Positions 61,231-64,000 of a stretch of DNA of 64,000 nt are shown one piece after another; position 1 is the stretch's first letter; every line of letters starts with the position of its first letter. Below the pieces are notes generated by a model. It was not told the DNA's origin. It saw only the letters and a program-made list of their open reading frames with translations, and made no database searches. Position numbers and translations under genes: made by a program. Location of the stretch: positions 1-64,000 of the forward strand of contig NZ_RYZZ01000006.1 in NCBI RefSeq assembly GCF_003989135.1, given 5' to 3'. The stretch is from Peribacillus cavernae. GTDB taxonomy: Bacteria > Bacillota > Bacilli > Bacillales > DSM-1321.

Positions 61231-62343
61231 ATGATTACAATTCATAAGGAATTACAAAGGTGCAAGCAATCCGGTTTAAGAGGCGTGATTGGGACGATTA
61301 TTTCTACAGAAGGATCAACGTATCAAAAAACCGGAGCGAAATGTTTTATAGCTGAGGATGGAAACGTAACCGGACTTTTGAGCGGCGGATGTGTGGAAGG
61401 AGATATAAAAGAATATGTTCATGAAGTATTAGCCTCCGGTCTCCCTACAATTGTACATTATGATTTCCAGGATGATGGAGATATCATCTGGGGTCTTGGA
61501 CTCGGGTGTAATGGTAAAATGGAGATTTTTCTTGAGCCTTATCGTCCGTGTGAAGACGAAGGAAGGGCTGCCATAATTGATTCTTATTTTTCATCTGCTT
61601 TAATGAAACCGCTTCACAGTATTACGATTGTCGAGTCAAATGAAAAATCACTGCTTGGAACAAAGTGGATTATCGATCCCGCAGATAAGGAATTCTCTAA
61701 GATTCTATATGAAGAAGTCGTTCATGACTATATACGACAGTGTAACACTTTCAAGAATGGTCTTTCCTATATCGGTGGCGAATTGGATCTTCACGTCTTC
61801 TACGAGTCCACTACTCCATCGCCTCATCTTGTCATATATGGAGCCGGACCTGATGCTGTTCCCTTAGTGCGGATCGCAAAAACGTTAAATTGGCATGTTA
61901 GCGTATTGGATTACCGACCGGCATATGCCAATCAGGAGAATTTTCCGGACTCCGATCAGCTCATTGTTTATCCGTCCGGAAAGGTACCCGACATCGAAAT
62001 TAACAAAAATTCATATGTCATTTTAATGACACACAACTTTTTGCAAGATCAAATCATTCTGGAAGGCATCTTAGAAACGGAATCGGCATATATAGGCCTG
62101 CTTGGTCCGCGAAAAAGAACCGATGAATTGATAGATACAAGCAAAAGTCTGGCCGGCAATTCAAAACTTCATCACATCCATAGCCCAATCGGACTGGATA
62201 TTGGTTCACAAACGCCGGAAGAAATCGCGTTGAGTATCCTGGCTGAGATCATGGTGGCTTACCGTGGCGGAACTGGATCACGATTAAGTGAAGTGAAAGG
62301 GCAACGTTTGGAGAAGGAGTGTGATGTTTTATTGAAAACATGA
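61231..62343 (+). CDS. xdhC: XdhC/CoxI-family molybdenum cofactor maturation protein
   Basis: 370 residues from ATG 61231 (CGGGGTG upstream). N-terminal XdhC/CoxI domain: GVIGTIISTEGSTYQKTGAKCFIAEDGNVTGLLSGGCVEGDIKEYV. C-terminal Rossmann domain: PHLVIYGAGPDAVPLVRIAKTLNWHVSVLDYRPAYA and YIGLLGPRKRTDELI. Such proteins insert the sulfurated molybdenum cofactor into xanthine-dehydrogenase-type enzymes. The stop overlaps the next gene by 4 nt, and the target enzyme is encoded behind that. Confidence 0.92.
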   Translation: MITIHKELQRCKQSGLRGVIGTIISTEGSTYQKTGAKCFIAEDGNVTGLLSGGCVEGDIKEYVHEVLASGLPTIVHYDFQDDGDIIWGLGLGCNGKMEIFLEPYRPCEDEGRAAIIDSYFSSALMKPLHSITIVESNEKSLLGTKWIIDPADKEFSKILYEEVVHDYIRQCNTFKNGLSYIGGELDLHVFYESTTPSPHLVIYGAGPDAVPLVRIAKTLNWHVSVLDYRPAYANQENFPDSDQLIVYPSGKVPDIEINKNSYVILMTHNFLQDQIILEGILETESAYIGLLGPRKRTDELIDTSKSLAGNSKLHHIHSPIGLDIGSQTPEEIALSILAEIMVAYRGGTGSRLSEVKGQRLEKECDVLLKT

Positions 62344-62945
62344 ACAAGAAAGTATGGGGAATCATTCTTGCTGCCGGCTACTCCAGAAGGATGGGAACCG
62401 CCAAGCTGTTGCTTCCTTTTAAAGGGAAAACAATACTACGCCATGTTATCGACCATGCTTTGCACTCTGCGTTATACGGAATTACGGTAGTCATTAACCC
62501 TGACATACCTGATCTAGTAAAGGAAGCGTCCATCCCGGGTATCGATAAAATAGTCATTAATGAAAAGGCCTCCCAGGGAATGTCTGCATCCGTTAAATCA
62601 GGATTGCACACGGTCCCTGCAAATGCCGATGCAGCCATGTTTCTGCTGGGGGACCTGCCCTTACTGACAGCTGATGAAATGAATTCAGTTATTCGAGATT
62701 ACTATCAACACAAAACATCTAAATTAATCATTCAGGCAAAGTATGGAGATCAGCAAGGACATCCGGTTTTATTTGATAGAAGCCTGTTTTCTGATTTACT
62801 GCATGTGAGCGGAGATGAAGGCGGCAGGTCAATCATTAAGATATATAAACAAGAAGTCTATTATTCTGAAATCGGAAAAAAGATAACTTCTGATATTGAT
62901 ACACAGGCAGATTATCAAAATTTACTTCGGGAGGAGGTCTGTTAA
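62340..62945 (+). CDS. MobA-like nucleotidyltransferase (molybdenum cofactor cytidylyltransferase type)
   Basis: 201 residues. NTP-binding loop IILAAGYSRRMGTAKLLLPFKGKTIL, NEKASQGMSASVKSGLHTVP, the acid patch MFLLGDLPLLTADEM and GHPVLFDRSLFSDLLHVSGDEGGRSII. This is the MocA/PucB group, which makes cytidine-type molybdopterin cofactor for CO-dehydrogenase and xanthine-dehydrogenase-like hydroxylases. Coupled upstream to xdhC; the hydroxylase gene starts directly at its stop. Confidence 0.9.
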   Translation: MNKKVWGIILAAGYSRRMGTAKLLLPFKGKTILRHVIDHALHSALYGITVVINPDIPDLVKEASIPGIDKIVINEKASQGMSASVKSGLHTVPANADAAMFLLGDLPLLTADEMNSVIRDYYQHKTSKLIIQAKYGDQQGHPVLFDRSLFSDLLHVSGDEGGRSIIKIYKQEVYYSEIGKKITSDIDTQADYQNLLREEVC

Positions 62946-64000
62946 TTGAATACAGTAATTGGAAATCCGTTACCTCGGGTTGAAGATGCGCGATTGTTAA
63001 CGGGGCAGGGAAAATATATCGATGATTTAGGGACACCTGGCAATACCGCTCAAGCAGCGATTGTAAGAAGTTCATATCCACATGCATATATACAATCAAT
63101 CGACATCACAGAAGCGTTATCGGTGCCGGGTGTAAAAGGGGTTATTACCGGTAAAGACGTTCAAACCTATTTAAATCCTTTTAGCGTCGGTGTTAGTACG
63201 CCAGTCAAGTACTATCCGATCGCTATTGATAAAGTACGGTATGTTGGAGAACCAGTTGCGGTGGTTATTGCAAAAAATAGGTACATTGCTGAAGATGCAG
63301 CCGAGTTGGTGAAAGTTAAATACGAAACGCTGGAACCAATCGTAGATATAGAAAAGTCAATAGAAGAGGATGCCCCTATATTACACGAAAATGTGGGATC
63401 AAATATCGCAAACCACCGAAACTTTCATTATGGTAATGTAGATCAGGCTTTCAATGATGCAGATCGAATAATTAAGCACAAATTCAACTTTCCTAAGTAT
63501 ACAGCCACACCAATCGAAACGTATGGAATCATTGCCCAATATGAAAGCAGCTCAGACCAATACACCATTCAGGCTAATTTTCACGGACCGTTTATCATTC
63601 AATCGGTTATGGCGGGTGCTTTAAAGATCCCCAGTAATCGTTTGAGAATCATTGTTCCAAAAGATATTGGGGGAAGTTACGGGATTAAGGCTGGAACCTT
63701 TCCATACATGGTTTTGTGTGCTGTAGCCAGCCGAATAATCGGTTGTCCTGTTAAATGGATAGAAGATAGACAGGAGCATTTATCCGCCAGTTCAAGTGGG
63801 ACAGACCGGGTAACTTATATCGAAGCTGCGGTAAAAGAGGACGGGAAAGTTCTCGGTCTTAAAATGAAAATGATTGATAATGTTGGCGCTTATATACGCG
63901 CCCCGGAACCGGCCTGTTTATACCGAACCCATGCAAATTCTACCGGTGCCTATGATATTCCGAATCTCATGATTGATGGTTATGTCGTGATGACCAATAA
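62946..64000 (+). CDS. molybdenum hydroxylase large subunit (CoxL/XdhA family), 3' end beyond the right edge
   Basis: An open frame from TTG 62946 (GGGAGGAGG upstream) runs to the edge, 351 codons without a stop. Xanthine-dehydrogenase/CO-dehydrogenase large-subunit features: GNPLPRVEDARLLTGQGKYIDDLG, VRSSYPHAYIQSIDITEAL, KVRYVGEPVAVVIAKNRYIAEDAAELVKVKYE, and VPKDIGGSYGIKAGTFPYMVLCAVASRIIGCPVKW of the molybdopterin domain. The cofactor-distinguishing loops lie beyond the window, so the substrate (purine, heteroaromatic acid, aldehyde) cannot be told. The FAD and FeS subunits are not in this window. Confidence 0.92.
   Translation, partial: MNTVIGNPLPRVEDARLLTGQGKYIDDLGTPGNTAQAAIVRSSYPHAYIQSIDITEALSVPGVKGVITGKDVQTYLNPFSVGVSTPVKYYPIAIDKVRYVGEPVAVVIAKNRYIAEDAAELVKVKYETLEPIVDIEKSIEEDAPILHENVGSNIANHRNFHYGNVDQAFNDADRIIKHKFNFPKYTATPIETYGIIAQYESSSDQYTIQANFHGPFIIQSVMAGALKIPSNRLRIIVPKDIGGSYGIKAGTFPYMVLCAVASRIIGCPVKWIEDRQEHLSASSSGTDRVTYIEAAVKEDGKVLGLKMKMIDNVGAYIRAPEPACLYRTHANSTGAYDIPNLMIDGYVVMTN

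Overview
The window looks like a chromosome segment of a low-GC, spore-forming Bacillaceae species. The reasons are strong AGGAGG-type ribosome binding sites, sigma-A promoters of the TTGACA-17-TATAAT type, a textbook CcpA cre site, a GerA-type spore germination locus with a plausible sigma-G promoter, and Bacillus-type transporters and regulators. No rRNA, tRNA, phage or CRISPR array was seen. Genus assignment is not possible by eye.

Layout. 1-1174: left-truncated IS1634-like transposase. 1601-9730: a partly decayed catabolic cluster (YciI protein, three alpha/beta hydrolases, luciferase-like monooxygenase, FMN reductase, DapA-family aldolase, carboxymuconolactone decarboxylase) with three interleaved pseudogenes (cupin, amidohydrolase, DUF2848). 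9821-11401: a complete IS4-family element with 9-bp target duplications, next to a CynX-type MFS transporter. 12756-13890: wreckage of a Mu-type transposase/AAA ATPase element beside a perfect 38-bp palindrome. 14247-15875: secreted M14 carboxypeptidase. 16036-19992: RpiR regulator, M20 amidohydrolase, GNAT and enolase-superfamily racemase, matching the described N-succinylamino acid racemase route that turns D- into L-amino acids. 19993-22997: a graveyard of racemase, DUF917, HyuA, dipeptidase and TnpB fragments plus repeats.

23005-37714: a 4-hydroxyphenylacetate (homoprotocatechuate) module. A LysR regulator is divergent from a long plus-strand run (DapA-family aldolase, hpaE, hpaB, hpaD, a complete Liv-type ABC transporter, a cytochrome P450 and a Rieske ferredoxin). 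A convergent minus-strand operon carries hpaF and two fumarylacetoacetate-hydrolase-family proteins.

38011-64000: the most interesting part. A GntR/FCD regulator and at least five other positions carry the same palindrome, ATTATCGATAAT or a close variant, three of them at identical geometry just downstream of a sigma-A -10 box. The sites precede gntR; an iron alcohol dehydrogenase/aldehyde dehydrogenase/MFS block; a TRAP transporter (dctQM, and separately dctP); an acyl-CoA dehydrogenase/CoA-transferase/flavoprotein/enoyl-CoA hydratase/RraA-like aldolase/2-hydroxyacid dehydrogenase operon; and a response regulator followed by xdhC, a MobA-like gene and a molybdenum hydroxylase that runs off the right edge. 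Together they look like one regulon for uptake and CoA-dependent breakdown of an unidentified carboxylic acid. A gerA-type germination operon (with a frameshifted gerAB) and a potassium channel are embedded in it.
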